Below, piece after piece: positions 53,201 to 63,400 of a DNA stretch of 64,000 bases. The notes beneath the pieces were generated by a model. That model was not told the origin of the DNA and did not search any database. It saw nothing but the letters and a program-made list of their open reading frames with translations. Position 1 is the first letter of the stretch; each line of letters starts with the position of its first letter. Both the position numbers and the translations under genes were made by a program. The stretch is from Lutibacter sp. (lineage in GTDB: Bacteria; Bacteroidota; Bacteroidia; Flavobacteriales; Flavobacteriaceae): the NCBI GenBank assembly GCA_027449025.1, contig DAIDMK010000015.1, forward strand, positions 1-64,000, in the 5' to 3' direction.

Positions 53201-53353
53201 AAACAGTTCGCCCCGCTGGGGCTTGTTTTTGGAAAAATCTATTTTTCTACAAATAGGTCGTCCCTCTGGGACTGAAACAGCTCTGTAGGAGCTAAATGTT
53301 TGTATAAAAATGAAAAATTTCAATTATTTAAGCCCCATCGGGGCGGTCTGTTT
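53201..53353. repeat. 153-bp element bounded by inverted hairpin repeats
   Basis: The ends 53201-53224 and 53330-53353 are inverted copies of each other (21 of 24 positions), and each is itself a hairpin (GCCCC-gct-GGGGC; GCCCC-atc-GGGGC). Between them are two more hairpins: GTCCC/GGGAC (53260-53272) and AGCTC/GAGCT (53279-53293). It is noncoding and much richer in G+C than its surroundings, and it occupies most of the 319-base gap before the 53445 gene. It resembles REP/BIME-type elements. Confidence 0.8.
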
Positions 53354-53444
53354 GTTTTTAAAAATTTAACCAGACAATAATGATAGACATTATACTTACC
53401 TTTGGGATAATTTTTATTTATTAACTACATTATTTACACTCCTC

Positions 53445-53942
53445 ATGCGATTAAAAAATACTATAATAATTTTATTGGTACTTCCCTTGTTTGCGTTTAC
53501 AATGCACAAGTATTATGTGAGTTTATGTGAAATTGAATACCTAAAAGAAAAGCAATCGATCCAAATTACTTTAGGTGTTTTTATTGAGGATATTGAATTT
53601 ACACTCAATAAATCTAGCGGAAAACAATTAAATTTGGCCAGTAAAACTGAAATTGGGAATATAGATGATTATTATAAAAAATACCTTCAGGAACATTTAC
53701 AAATCTCTTTGAATGGCAAAAATCAAGTATTTAAATATATAGGAAAAGAGTATGACGTTGATGTTGTCCGATTTTATTTGGAAATAACTGAAATTAAAGA
53801 ACTTAAATCTATTGAAATTTTCAACAATATATTAACGGAAGACTTTAGTGACCAGAAAAATATTGTAAAAATAAAAGTAAAAGATTTCAATAAAACTTTT
53901 TACTTAAACAAATCGAATTACAAAAGTCTATTAAAATTTTAA
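53445..53942 (+). CDS. DUF6702 family protein
   Basis: The 165-residue product has a hydrophobic N-terminal signal (IIILLVLPLFAFTMHKYYVS) and the DUF6702 pattern: HKYYVSLCEIEYLKEKQSIQITLGVFIEDIE, then YLQEHLQISLNGK and a beta-rich end. In other Flavobacteriaceae such genes often sit directly before an M1-type metallopeptidase, as here (68 bases). Periplasmic; function unknown. Confidence 0.82.
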   Translation: MRLKNTIIILLVLPLFAFTMHKYYVSLCEIEYLKEKQSIQITLGVFIEDIEFTLNKSSGKQLNLASKTEIGNIDDYYKKYLQEHLQISLNGKNQVFKYIGKEYDVDVVRFYLEITEIKELKSIEIFNNILTEDFSDQKNIVKIKVKDFNKTFYLNKSNYKSLLKF

Positions 53943-54010
53943 CGGTAATCACAAAGTATTATTAAAAATTAATTAAATTGTGCCAACCATTTAGATCAAA
54001 ACTTTTTATA

Positions 54011-56278
54011 ATGAAAAAATTATTAGTTACAGCCTTATTAACCATTTTCACCACTACCTTTTTTGCCCAAGGAGTTGAGCAAAAAACAACATCACAAAAA
54101 GCACATTACAACACCAGCAAATTCAAGCAATTGCATGAAGAATTGCCAACACCCAACAATGAGCACAAAGCTTCCGGCGCTGTGGGTCATGAATATACAC
54201 AACAGCAAGTTGATTATAAAATGAATATTGTTTTGGATGAAGATAATGATAAAATATTTGGTGATGAAACCATTACTTATTATAACAATTCCAAAGATAA
54301 TTTAGAATATTTGTGGGTGCAGCTAGATCAAAATATGCGTGCTCCAGATTCTAATACGCCCGAAATTAGCGGTGGCGGACCTGATGTGATGTATTCTCCA
54401 TCCAAGTTTACAAAAACCTTTATGGGAAAACCTTTTCAAGGTGGTTTTAACATTGAGTTTATAAAAGATATCAACGGAAAAGACATAAGCTATCTCATTA
54501 ACAAAACGATGATGCGCATCAATTTACCGAAGCCATTGGCATCAGGTGAAAAATATGTCTTTAAAATAAAATGGTGGTACCTAGTCAACGATTATATCGC
54601 TGATCGTGGTCGATCTGGCTATGAACCTTTCCCTGACGGAAATAATTTATATGTAATTGCCCAATTTTTCCCACGTTTGGCAGTGTACAATAATGTAGAA
54701 GGATGGCAAAACTTGCAATTTTTGGGACGAAGCGAGTTTGCTTTGGAATTTGGAAATTATGACGTTGCCATAACCACGCCAAAGGATCATATTTTAAACG
54801 CAACAGGCTTGCTCCAAAATCCGAAAGATGTTTTTACTTCAGCCCAACTTAAAAGATATGAAGACTCAAAAAACACTTTTGAAAATCCGGTTTTTATTGT
54901 AACGCCTGAAGAAGCTTTAGCCGCTGAAAAAGGCAGATCAAAAGAAACAAAAATCTGGAAATTTTATGCTGAAAACGTAAGGGATTTTGCCTTTGCATCT
55001 TCCAGAAAATTAATATGGGATGCGATGGCTGTAAATCTTAACGGAAAAACAATAATGGCTTATTCATTATATCCAAATGAAGGAAATCCACTTTGGGAAG
55101 AGCATTCAACAAGAGTGGTTGCAAACACATTAAAAGTGTATTCCGACTTCACTTTTGATTATCCTTATCCGCATGCAACTTCAATCAATGCGGAACGTCA
55201 GGGAATGGAATACCCAATGATTTGTTGGAACGGCGGAAGACCAAATAAAGATGGAGAGTATACCGACAGAACCAAAAAAGGAATGATTGGCGTTATCACC
55301 CACGAAGTTGGGCATAATTTCTTTCCAATGATTGTAAATTCAGACGAGCGTATGTGGACTTGGATGGACGAAGGTCTCAATTCATTTTTAGAAATTTATG
55401 CGGAAAATATTTACGACCCAATACTTTTTCCATTAACTGACCATCCGAAAAACATTGTCAGATATATGTCTGGTGACCAAAGCGGCTTAGAGCCAATTAT
55501 GTCGCAAGGCGAGGATTTGACCGACTTTGGGTCAAATGCCTATGGAAAACCTGCAGCTGGCTTATTTATTTTAAGAGAAACCGTTATGGGCCATGAATTA
55601 TTTGACCACGCTTTTAAAACTTATGCCGAAAGATGGAAATTTAAACATCCAACGCCTGCTGATTTTTTCAGAACAATGGAAGATGCTTCAGCGGTAGACT
55701 TAGACTGGTTTTGGAGAGGCTGGTTTTACACAACAGGCGCCAATGATATCGGAATCAAAGACGTGAAAAAATATTATGTGACCGATAAGCCAACGGAACG
55801 TGCCGAGAATATGGCAAAACGTTACGGAATCACCGTTGATAAATTACCTCCGGCCTTGTATTTGGTTTCTGAAGACAGTCCAGAATTTAAAAATGATTTA
55901 AAATCCAAAAAACCGGAAGATTATAATATGTTGAGTGATTATATCAATGAAAATTTTTCTGCTGAAGAAAAATCATCATTAAAAGCACCAAAATATTTCT
56001 ATGAATTGGTTTTTGAAAAACCAGGTGATTTGGTGATGCCTATTATTGTTGAATTTGAATTTGAAGACGGCTCAAAAGAGCGCAAGCAATATCCTGCAGA
56101 AATTTGGCGTAATAATGATGCCGAAGTCACCAAGGTTTTTCCATCAAGCAAAGCCATTATAAAAATTACAGTTGATCCAGATGAACAAACGGCCGATATA
56201 AATTTAAACAACAACAGCTGGCCTAAAAAAACTGAGAATAAATTCGAAAAATTTAAAAAAAATCAAATTAAAGCCTAG
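54011..56278 (+). CDS. secreted M1-family metallopeptidase
   Basis: The 755-residue protein starts with a signal peptide (MKKLLVTALLTIFTTTFFAQ); the ATG at 54011 replaces an upstream TTG frame start at 53978. The M1 zinc site is complete: HEVGHNFFPMIVNSDERMWTWMDEG gives HExxH, 18 residues, then Glu. The substrate motif is QGMEYPMICW in place of GAMEN. After the catalytic region a domain with FRTMEDASAVDLDWFWRGWFYTTGANDIGI follows. It is probably a periplasmic or surface aminopeptidase. A close paralogue follows in tandem. Confidence 0.94.
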   Translation: MKKLLVTALLTIFTTTFFAQGVEQKTTSQKAHYNTSKFKQLHEELPTPNNEHKASGAVGHEYTQQQVDYKMNIVLDEDNDKIFGDETITYYNNSKDNLEYLWVQLDQNMRAPDSNTPEISGGGPDVMYSPSKFTKTFMGKPFQGGFNIEFIKDINGKDISYLINKTMMRINLPKPLASGEKYVFKIKWWYLVNDYIADRGRSGYEPFPDGNNLYVIAQFFPRLAVYNNVEGWQNLQFLGRSEFALEFGNYDVAITTPKDHILNATGLLQNPKDVFTSAQLKRYEDSKNTFENPVFIVTPEEALAAEKGRSKETKIWKFYAENVRDFAFASSRKLIWDAMAVNLNGKTIMAYSLYPNEGNPLWEEHSTRVVANTLKVYSDFTFDYPYPHATSINAERQGMEYPMICWNGGRPNKDGEYTDRTKKGMIGVITHEVGHNFFPMIVNSDERMWTWMDEGLNSFLEIYAENIYDPILFPLTDHPKNIVRYMSGDQSGLEPIMSQGEDLTDFGSNAYGKPAAGLFILRETVMGHELFDHAFKTYAERWKFKHPTPADFFRTMEDASAVDLDWFWRGWFYTTGANDIGIKDVKKYYVTDKPTERAENMAKRYGITVDKLPPALYLVSEDSPEFKNDLKSKKPEDYNMLSDYINENFSAEEKSSLKAPKYFYELVFEKPGDLVMPIIVEFEFEDGSKERKQYPAEIWRNNDAEVTKVFPSSKAIIKITVDPDEQTADINLNNNSWPKKTENKFEKFKKNQIKA

Positions 56279-56283
56279 TAAAA

Positions 56284-56311
56284 GAAGCCACTCAATTGGG
56301 TGGCTTTTTTA
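56284..56311 (+). terminator. terminator between the two M1 peptidase genes
   Basis: AGCCACTC and GGGTGGCT form a stem around AATT, followed by a T-run; 6 bases after the first peptidase stop codon. Confidence 0.8.
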
Positions 56312-56341
56312 ACTAATTATTTATTAAAACTTCTTAATTTC

Positions 56342-58585
56342 ATGAAAAAATTACTTTTTATTTATTTCCTATTGTTGACAGTGATTTCGCCCTTAACTGC
56401 CCAAGAAAAAGCACACTACAACAACAGTAAATTTAAACAATTACACGAAGAGCTTCCTACCCCAAACAATGAACACAAAGCGTCTGGTGCGCCTGGACAT
56501 GAATACACCCAACAACAGGTAGATTATAACATGGATATTGTTTTAGATGAGGACAATAACCGTATTTATGGTGAACAAATTATTACTTATCACAACAATT
56601 CTAAAGATAATTTGGAATATTTATGGTTGCAGTTAGATCAAAATATGCGCGCTGCAGATTCAAAAACCCCAGATATTCAGTCAGAGAATTCAGCACAACT
56701 TTTTACGCCATCACAATTTTCAGAAAAATTCATAAAACCATTTGACGGGGGGTTCAAAATCGAGTATGTAAAAAATATAGACGGCAGTGATGCTTCATAT
56801 TTAATCAATCAAACCATGATGCGTTTAAATTTGGAAAAACCTTTGGCAAGCGGTGAAAAATTTTCATTTAAAATAAAATGGTGGTATAATATTAATAACC
56901 ATATCGAACAAGGCGGAAGATCGGGTTTTGAGCATTTTCCTGCCGATGGAAATAACAGCTATGTAATTGCGCAATTTTTTCCGAGACTATGTGTTTATAA
57001 CAATGTGAGTGGATGGCAAAATAAACAATTTTTTGGCAGAAGTGAATTTGCTTTAGAATTTGGAAATTATGATGTGAGCATTACAACTCCAAAAGATCAT
57101 ATGTTAGGCGCAACAGGTGTGCTTACAAATGAAAATGAAGTGCTTACAAAAACCCAACAAAAAAGATTGGCAGAAGCCAGAAAATCTTTCGACAATCCTG
57201 TTATTATTGTAACGCAAGAAGAAGCTACAAAAATAGAAAAAACAAAATCTAAGGAAACCAAAACCTGGAAATTTTATGCTGAAAATGTGAGAGATTATGC
57301 TTTTGCTACATCCAGGAAATTTATTTGGGATGCAATGGCAGTTGACATTAATGGAAAAACCGTTATGGCCTATTCTTATTACTCAAAAGAAGCAAATCCA
57401 TTATATGGCGATCATTCAACCAGGGCTGTGGCGCAAACCTTGATCACCTATTCAAAACATACAATTGACTATCCTTATCACAAGGCCATTTCGGTTGATG
57501 GACAAATGGGTATGGAATATCCCCAAATTTGTTTCAATCCGGGAAGACCAAATCCTGATGGAACTTATAGCGATCAAACAAAATATAGAATGTTAGGAAC
57601 AACCATACATGAAGTTGGACACAATTTTTTTCCTATGATTATTAATTCTGATGAGCGAGAATGGACTTGGATGGATGAAGGATTAAATTCATTTGTTCAA
57701 ATGCTCGCTCAAATGGAATATGAAGATAATTACCCCTTAAGCAGAGGTTTGCCAAAAAATATTGTTCCATATATGAAAGGTGATCAATCTCAATTATCTC
57801 CAATTATGGCTGAAGGTGAAGATTTGTTCGACTTTTCAAGCAATGCCTATGCGAAGCCGGCGGCTGGATTGTGGATATTGCGACATACCATAATGGGTCC
57901 TGAATTGTTTGACCATGCATTTAAAACCTACGCAAAACGCTGGGCTTTTAAACACCCAACGCCTGCCGATTTCTTTAGAACAATGGAAGATGCATCTGCC
58001 ATGGATTTAGATTGGTTTTGGAGAGGTTGGTTTTATACCACTGGCGCCAATGATATTGGCATAAAAGATGTAAAAAAGTTTTATGTGACCAACAAACCAA
58101 CCGAACGTGCCGAAAATATGGCAAAACGATATGGTATTACCGTAGATCAATTGCCTCCAGCATTGTACTTGGTTTCTGAAGACAGTCCAGAATTTAACAA
58201 TGATTTGAAGTCAAAAAAACCTGAAGATTATAATTTGTTGAGCGATTATATCAATGAAAATTTTTCTTCAGAAGAAAAAGCGACATTGAAAAGTCCCAAA
58301 TATTTTTACGAATTGGTTTTTGAAAAACCGGGAGACTTGGTGATGCCAATTGTTGTTGAGTTTGAATATGAAGATGGTTCAAAAGAACGCAAGCAATATC
58401 CTGCAGAAATTTGGAGAAAGAATGATGCAGAAGTCACAAAAGTCTTTCCGTCGAGCAAAGCAATTACAAAAATCACGATTGATCCCGACGAGCAAACTGC
58501 CGATGTAGATTTAAGCAACAATAGCTGGCCAAAAAACTTGGAAAATAAGTTTGAGAAATTTAGAAAGGAACAAATAAAAAGCTAA
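56342..58585 (+). CDS. secreted M1-family metallopeptidase (tandem paralogue)
   Basis: The 747-residue protein starts at 56342 (MKKLLFIYFLLLTVISPLTAQ). The zinc site HEVGHNFFPMIINSDEREWTWMDEG and the MGMEYPQICF motif are intact, so both paralogues should be active. Compared with its neighbour, the N-terminal 120 and C-terminal 200 residues are nearly the same, while the segment just after the zinc site (VQMLAQMEYEDNYPLSRGL against LEIYAENIYDPILFPLTDH) differs strongly. This suggests altered substrate choice. It is separated from copy 1 by a terminator and closed by another. Confidence 0.94.
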   Translation: MKKLLFIYFLLLTVISPLTAQEKAHYNNSKFKQLHEELPTPNNEHKASGAPGHEYTQQQVDYNMDIVLDEDNNRIYGEQIITYHNNSKDNLEYLWLQLDQNMRAADSKTPDIQSENSAQLFTPSQFSEKFIKPFDGGFKIEYVKNIDGSDASYLINQTMMRLNLEKPLASGEKFSFKIKWWYNINNHIEQGGRSGFEHFPADGNNSYVIAQFFPRLCVYNNVSGWQNKQFFGRSEFALEFGNYDVSITTPKDHMLGATGVLTNENEVLTKTQQKRLAEARKSFDNPVIIVTQEEATKIEKTKSKETKTWKFYAENVRDYAFATSRKFIWDAMAVDINGKTVMAYSYYSKEANPLYGDHSTRAVAQTLITYSKHTIDYPYHKAISVDGQMGMEYPQICFNPGRPNPDGTYSDQTKYRMLGTTIHEVGHNFFPMIINSDEREWTWMDEGLNSFVQMLAQMEYEDNYPLSRGLPKNIVPYMKGDQSQLSPIMAEGEDLFDFSSNAYAKPAAGLWILRHTIMGPELFDHAFKTYAKRWAFKHPTPADFFRTMEDASAMDLDWFWRGWFYTTGANDIGIKDVKKFYVTNKPTERAENMAKRYGITVDQLPPALYLVSEDSPEFNNDLKSKKPEDYNLLSDYINENFSSEEKATLKSPKYFYELVFEKPGDLVMPIVVEFEYEDGSKERKQYPAEIWRKNDAEVTKVFPSSKAITKITIDPDEQTADVDLSNNSWPKNLENKFEKFRKEQIKS

Positions 58586-58602
58586 TTAATTTGCTGCTAA
58601 GT

Positions 58603-58641
58603 AAAAAGGGTCTTGAAATATGAATTTTAAGACCCTTTTTT
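58603..58641. terminator. bidirectional terminator
   Basis: AAAAAGGGTCTT (58603-58614) pairs with AAGACCCTTTTT (58629-58640) between the converging M1 peptidase and GlmU-family genes. Confidence 0.85.
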
Positions 58642-58643
58642 AT

Positions 58644-59819
58644 TTAAAAATTTCTGTATTTTTTGGTGATTTCAAAAATATGTTCGAGAATTCGTTGCTC
58701 TTTTTCATCAAAATCAACTCCCTTCCTTTTCATCGCCAACCTTGCGGTTTCATATACTTTGTTTAATTGGTAGGTTGAAAAACCCGATGCTCCGCCCCAG
58801 CTAAATGAAGGAATAAAATTTCTGGGAAAGTTCCCTCCGAAAATATTTGCACTTACGCCCACAACTGTTCCTGTATTAAACATGGTATTAATGGCACATT
58901 TAGAGTGGTCGCCCATAATTAAACCGCAAAATTGTAATCCAGTTTTGGCGAAATTCTCCGTTTCATAATTCCACAAACGAACTTCACAATAATTATTTTT
59001 CAAATTTGAATTGTTAGAATCAGCCCCAATATTACACCATTCTCCCAATACTGAATTTCCTAAAAAGCCGTCGTGCCCTTTGTTTGAATGGCTAGATAAA
59101 ATAGAATTATTTACTTCTCCTCCAATAGTACAATATTCACCGATAGTGGTCGCTCCATAAATTCTTGTACCCATTTTCACCACTGAATGTTCACCGATAG
59201 CAAAAGGTCCGCGAATTAAACTGCCTTCCATCACTATAACGTCTTTCCCTATATAAATAGGCCCTTTACTTGCATTTAATACAGAAAATAAGATTTCCGC
59301 ACCTTCCTCAATAAAAATATTTTCCTTGTTTACATAATGAACGTCATCAGGAATCGGTTGCGACACCCTTCCTTCAGTAATTAATTCAAAATCTGCTTTT
59401 AAAGCAATTTCATTGAAAGAAAACAAATCCCAAGTATTTTTAATTTGAATCAATTCTGAATCAAATTCTATTTGCTTGTAGTGATCAAAATCAACTGTTT
59501 CTTGCGAGTCAGTCGTAAAAAAAGCAATCACCTCTTCATCTTTAAAAATGGCCTCATTTTCTTTTAATTCCATTATTTTTTCCACTAAGGAAAGTGTTGG
59601 CAAAAACGAAGCATTAATCATAATATTTTGCGCCATTTCAACCATAGGAAATTTTTCTTCTAAATAGTCCTCAGTAAGCGTTGTTGTGGTAGAATCCAAA
59701 TATGTTTCCCATTTTTCACGAATGGTAAGTATCCCTATCCTTAAATCGGCAACGGGTTTTGTGAAGGTTAATGGCAATAATGAATTGCGAACTGTACCAT
59801 CAAATAAAATATAATTCAT
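58644..59819 (-). CDS. GlmU-family sugar nucleotidyltransferase-like protein
   Basis: The 391-residue protein has an N-terminal part reminiscent of nucleotidyltransferases (ILFDGTVRNSLLPLTFTKPVADLRIGILTIREKW) and a C-terminal left-handed beta-helix of hexapeptide repeats (VIVMEGSLIRGPFAIGEHSVVKMGTRIYGATTIGEYCTIGG). This is the Bacteroidota GlmU-related group often annotated as putative sugar nucleotidyl transferase. The typical NTP-binding motif GxGTRM is not seen, so activity is uncertain. It starts after a spacer containing a -7-like TACATTTG (59844-59837). Confidence 0.85.
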   Translation of the reverse strand: MNYILFDGTVRNSLLPLTFTKPVADLRIGILTIREKWETYLDSTTTTLTEDYLEEKFPMVEMAQNIMINASFLPTLSLVEKIMELKENEAIFKDEEVIAFFTTDSQETVDFDHYKQIEFDSELIQIKNTWDLFSFNEIALKADFELITEGRVSQPIPDDVHYVNKENIFIEEGAEILFSVLNASKGPIYIGKDVIVMEGSLIRGPFAIGEHSVVKMGTRIYGATTIGEYCTIGGEVNNSILSSHSNKGHDGFLGNSVLGEWCNIGADSNNSNLKNNYCEVRLWNYETENFAKTGLQFCGLIMGDHSKCAINTMFNTGTVVGVSANIFGGNFPRNFIPSFSWGGASGFSTYQLNKVYETARLAMKRKGVDFDEKEQRILEHIFEITKKYRNF

Positions 59820-59883
59820 TTAATATTTATTTTACGCAAATGTACAGTAAGTTTTTTTTTTCAAACGAAAAAATCATCGTTTT

Positions 59884-60258
59884 TTAAACGATTTTATTTT
59901 TTCTTAGATACGTGTCAATGCTATCTGCGACATCATAGCATGCGCTTACAGAGTTAATTTCTGAACAATAACGAGAATCAATTGCATGATTTTTACAACC
60001 TATCGCATTTAAATCTATGGAAGTGAAATGTTTGTCGATACTTGCGCATTTATGGTACAGCGTTGCTATAGTTTCGTTTGGCTCAAATTCCATCTTGTTT
60101 TTTGTTAAATACCCTTTAAGAAAGTTCTCAATGGCAAACTGAGCATTTTTACAAACTGAATAACTAACAATATCTTCGGCGGGTTTAAATAATTCCTCTT
60201 TTGCCGATTTCAATTTTTTTTCCGCTTCATTAAAAAAAGCTTCTGATCTTGATTTCAT
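59884..60258 (-). CDS. HEPN-domain protein without partner
   Basis: The 124-residue all-helical protein matches the HEPN pattern (FFNEAEKKLKSAKEELFKPAEDIVSYSVCKNAQFAIENFLKGYL, then TLYHKCASID and a closing helix). No nucleotidyltransferase (MNT) gene is next to it, and I do not see the RX4-6H ribonuclease motif of toxin-type HEPN proteins, so it need not be a toxin. It lies between the GlmU-family gene and the nifJ terminator. Confidence 0.8.
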   Translation of the reverse strand: MKSRSEAFFNEAEKKLKSAKEELFKPAEDIVSYSVCKNAQFAIENFLKGYLTKNKMEFEPNETIATLYHKCASIDKHFTSIDLNAIGCKNHAIDSRYCSEINSVSACYDVADSIDTYLRKNKIV

Positions 60259-60362
60259 TTTTTATATTTTTATAATATTACCCAAAAAGAAAACTATGAG
60301 TCCTTCTAAATCCTTCACTTATTGTGAAAAATCAAGCTTTTACAATAAGTACTTAAAGGTAT

Positions 60363-60400
60363 AAAAAAAGTGCCAAGTATTTTATTACTTGGCACTTTTA
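60363..60400 (-). terminator. terminator of nifJ
   Basis: AAAAGTGCCAAGTA (60366-60379) and TACTTGGCACTTTT (60386-60399) form a long perfect stem; on the minus strand it is followed by a T-run, 13 bases after the nifJ stop. Confidence 0.9.
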
Positions 60401-60412
60401 AATTAAATTAAC

Positions 60413-63400
60413 TTATAAATTTCTATAAAGTTCTAATCTTTCCCAGTTAACTTCAACTTGCTCTTGGGCTTTATCCAATAACTCTTTAGCCAATTCAGGA
60501 TTTTCACTCACAACTCTTGTAAAACGAGTTTCTGTGTACATAAATTCACTTATAGGAGCAGAAGGCGTTTTGGAATCCAATTTAAATTTCTTTCCTTTTT
60601 CAGCCAAAGGATTAAATCTAAATAATGGCCAATACCCTGTTTCAACTGCTTTTTCTTGATGAATAGCCCCATCTTTTAAGTTATAACCATGTTCCACACA
60701 ATGAGAATAAGCAATAATTAATGATGGTCCTGGATAAGCTGCAGCTTCTTCAATTGCTTTTAGCGTTTGGTTATCTTTAGCGCCAATGGCTATTTGTGCC
60801 ACATAAACATTTCCATAAGAAACTGCCTGTAAAGCCAAACTTTTCTTAGAGGTCGTTTTTCCTGAAATTGCAAACTTGGCACTTGCACCCATCTGGGTAG
60901 CTTTAGATGCTTGTCCGCCAGTATTCGAATAAACTTCAGTATCCATCACTAAAACATTAACATTTTCTCCTGATGAAAATACGTGATCTAAACCACCATA
61001 TCCAATATCATAAGCCCAACCATCACCACCAAATATCCAAACTGCTTTTTTGCGTAAGTATTCAGAAAGGTTTCTTAGTTTTTTAGCCTCATAAGAATCA
61101 ATGGTATCTAAAATTTCATTTAATTCTTTAATTTGATTTATTTTTTGTTCTTTAAGCGTTTCATTTTCTTCAGCATTATTTAGTATGTTATTTACTAGAG
61201 TACTGCCTATTTTACTTTCCAAAGATTTTAATAAATCAACTGTTATTTCTTGTTTTTTGGTCAATGCCAATTGCATACCCAAACCAAACTCAGCATTATC
61301 TTCAAACAGAGAGTTTGCCCAAGCAGGTCCGCGACCATCCTTATTTGTTTTATAAGGTGTTGTTGGTAAATTACCGCCATAGATAGATGAACAGCCAGTA
61401 GCATTTGCAATTAAGATACTGTCTCCATATAATTGTGTAACTAATTTAATATAAGGTGTTTCGCCACATCCAGGGCAAGCACCAGAGAATTCAAATAACG
61501 GTTCTAAAAACTGTGATCCTTTAACTGTAGAAGTTACCAATTGTTTTCTGTCATAATCTGGTAAATCAATAAAGTGATTCCAATTTGCATTTTCTACTTC
61601 TTGAACTTTTCGCAAATCAGTTAAGTTAATGGCGAAAGTGCCAGGAACTTCCTTGCTTTCAGCTGGACAAACTGCTACACATAAATCGCAACCTGTACAA
61701 TCTAGAGGAGAAACTTGCAATATGTAACTTTCAGTTTCACTGTTAAATGGTCTTCCTTTTGCAGGTACACTTTTTAGTGATTCAGGCGCATTTATCAATA
61801 ACTCATTAGGTACAACTTTAGCCCGAATTGCAGCGTGCGGACAAATAGTAACACATTTATTACACTGAGTACAAAGATCTGCATCATCCCAAACAGGAAC
61901 GAAATCGGCAATACCGCGTTTTTCATATTGTGTTGTTCCTGTTGGAAACGTTCCATCTACAGAAAATGCACTTACTGGCAATGAATCTCCTTTACCTGCC
62001 AATATAGTTCCTAAAATTTCTTTGGTGAAATCATCGGCATTGGCTGTCATCATTGGTGTTAAACCATTATTATTTGTTGTGTGACGAGGATATTCAACTT
62101 TTTGAAGATTTTCTAATGATTTATCAACTGCATTAAAATTCATTTGCACAACAGCATCACCTTTATGTGAATATGATTTTACAATGGCGTCCTTAATTTT
62201 TTTGATAGCTTCGTCTTTAGGAAGCACGCCTGATATGGCGAAGAAACATGTTTGTAAAATCGTATTTGTACGTTTACCAAGATCTGCATCTTGAGCTACT
62301 TTTGTGGCGTCAACTACGTAAAACTCAATATCGTTATCAATAATTCTACGTTGCATTACACTTGGCAGCTCTGACCAAATTTTGTATTTTGAATGAGGTG
62401 TGTTCAATAAAAATGTGCCCCCTTCTTTAATATTTTTTAGAATATCATATTTATAGATAAAATTAAATTGATGACAGGCAATAAAGTTTGCTTTGTTAAT
62501 TAAATAGGTTGAATAAATTGGCTCTGGCCCAAAACGCAAATGAGAAACTGTTTGTGCACCTGCTTTTTTAGAGTCGTACACAAAATATCCCTGTACATAA
62601 TTATCGGTAGTTTCACCAATGATTTTAATAGAGTTTTTATTTGCGCCAACTGTACCATCTGATCCCAATCCATAAAACATACAATTAAAAGTGTCTTTTT
62701 TAGTTTTAAAACTCGGGTCGTATGTTAAACTTGTATTGGTTACGTCATCGTTAATACCAATCGTAAAATGGTTTTTAGGCGAATTTTCATCTAATTCATC
62801 ATAAATTCCTTTAACCATTGCAGGTGTAAACTCTTTTGAAGAAAGTCCGTAACGACCACCAATAATTGTAGGAATGGTTTCACCCATTTCAACAAATGCA
62901 GATACCACATCTAAATATAAAGGTTCCCCAACACTTCCTGGTTCTTTTGTTCTGTCTAAAACCGCAATTTTTTTAGCTGTTTTTGGAATGTTTTCAATAA
63001 AATCATATACAGAGAAAGGGCGGTATAATCGAACGATTAACGCACCAACTTTTTCACCTTTTTCAACCAAAGTATCAATGGTTTCTCGAATTGGTCCATC
63101 ACCTGACCCCATAACTACAATAACTTTTTCTGCTTCTGGATGACCAATATAGTAGAATAAACTATATTTTCTGCCAGTATGTTTATAGAATTCGTCCATT
63201 GTTTTTTGAACAATTCCAGGAACATTTTGGTAATAAGTATTTGCAGCTTCACGTGCTTGAAAGAAAACATCAGGATTTTGTGCAGTTCCTCTAATTACAG
63301 GATTGTCAGGATCTAAAGAATGTTTTGTATGATTCATCACTTCCTCTTCCGGCATCATTGCTTTTATGACATTATCAGGAATTCCATCAATTTTGGAAAT

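Noticed and set aside
59884-60258. HEPN/MNT toxin-antitoxin module
   Set aside because: No MNT gene lies on either side and no catalytic HEPN motif is visible.
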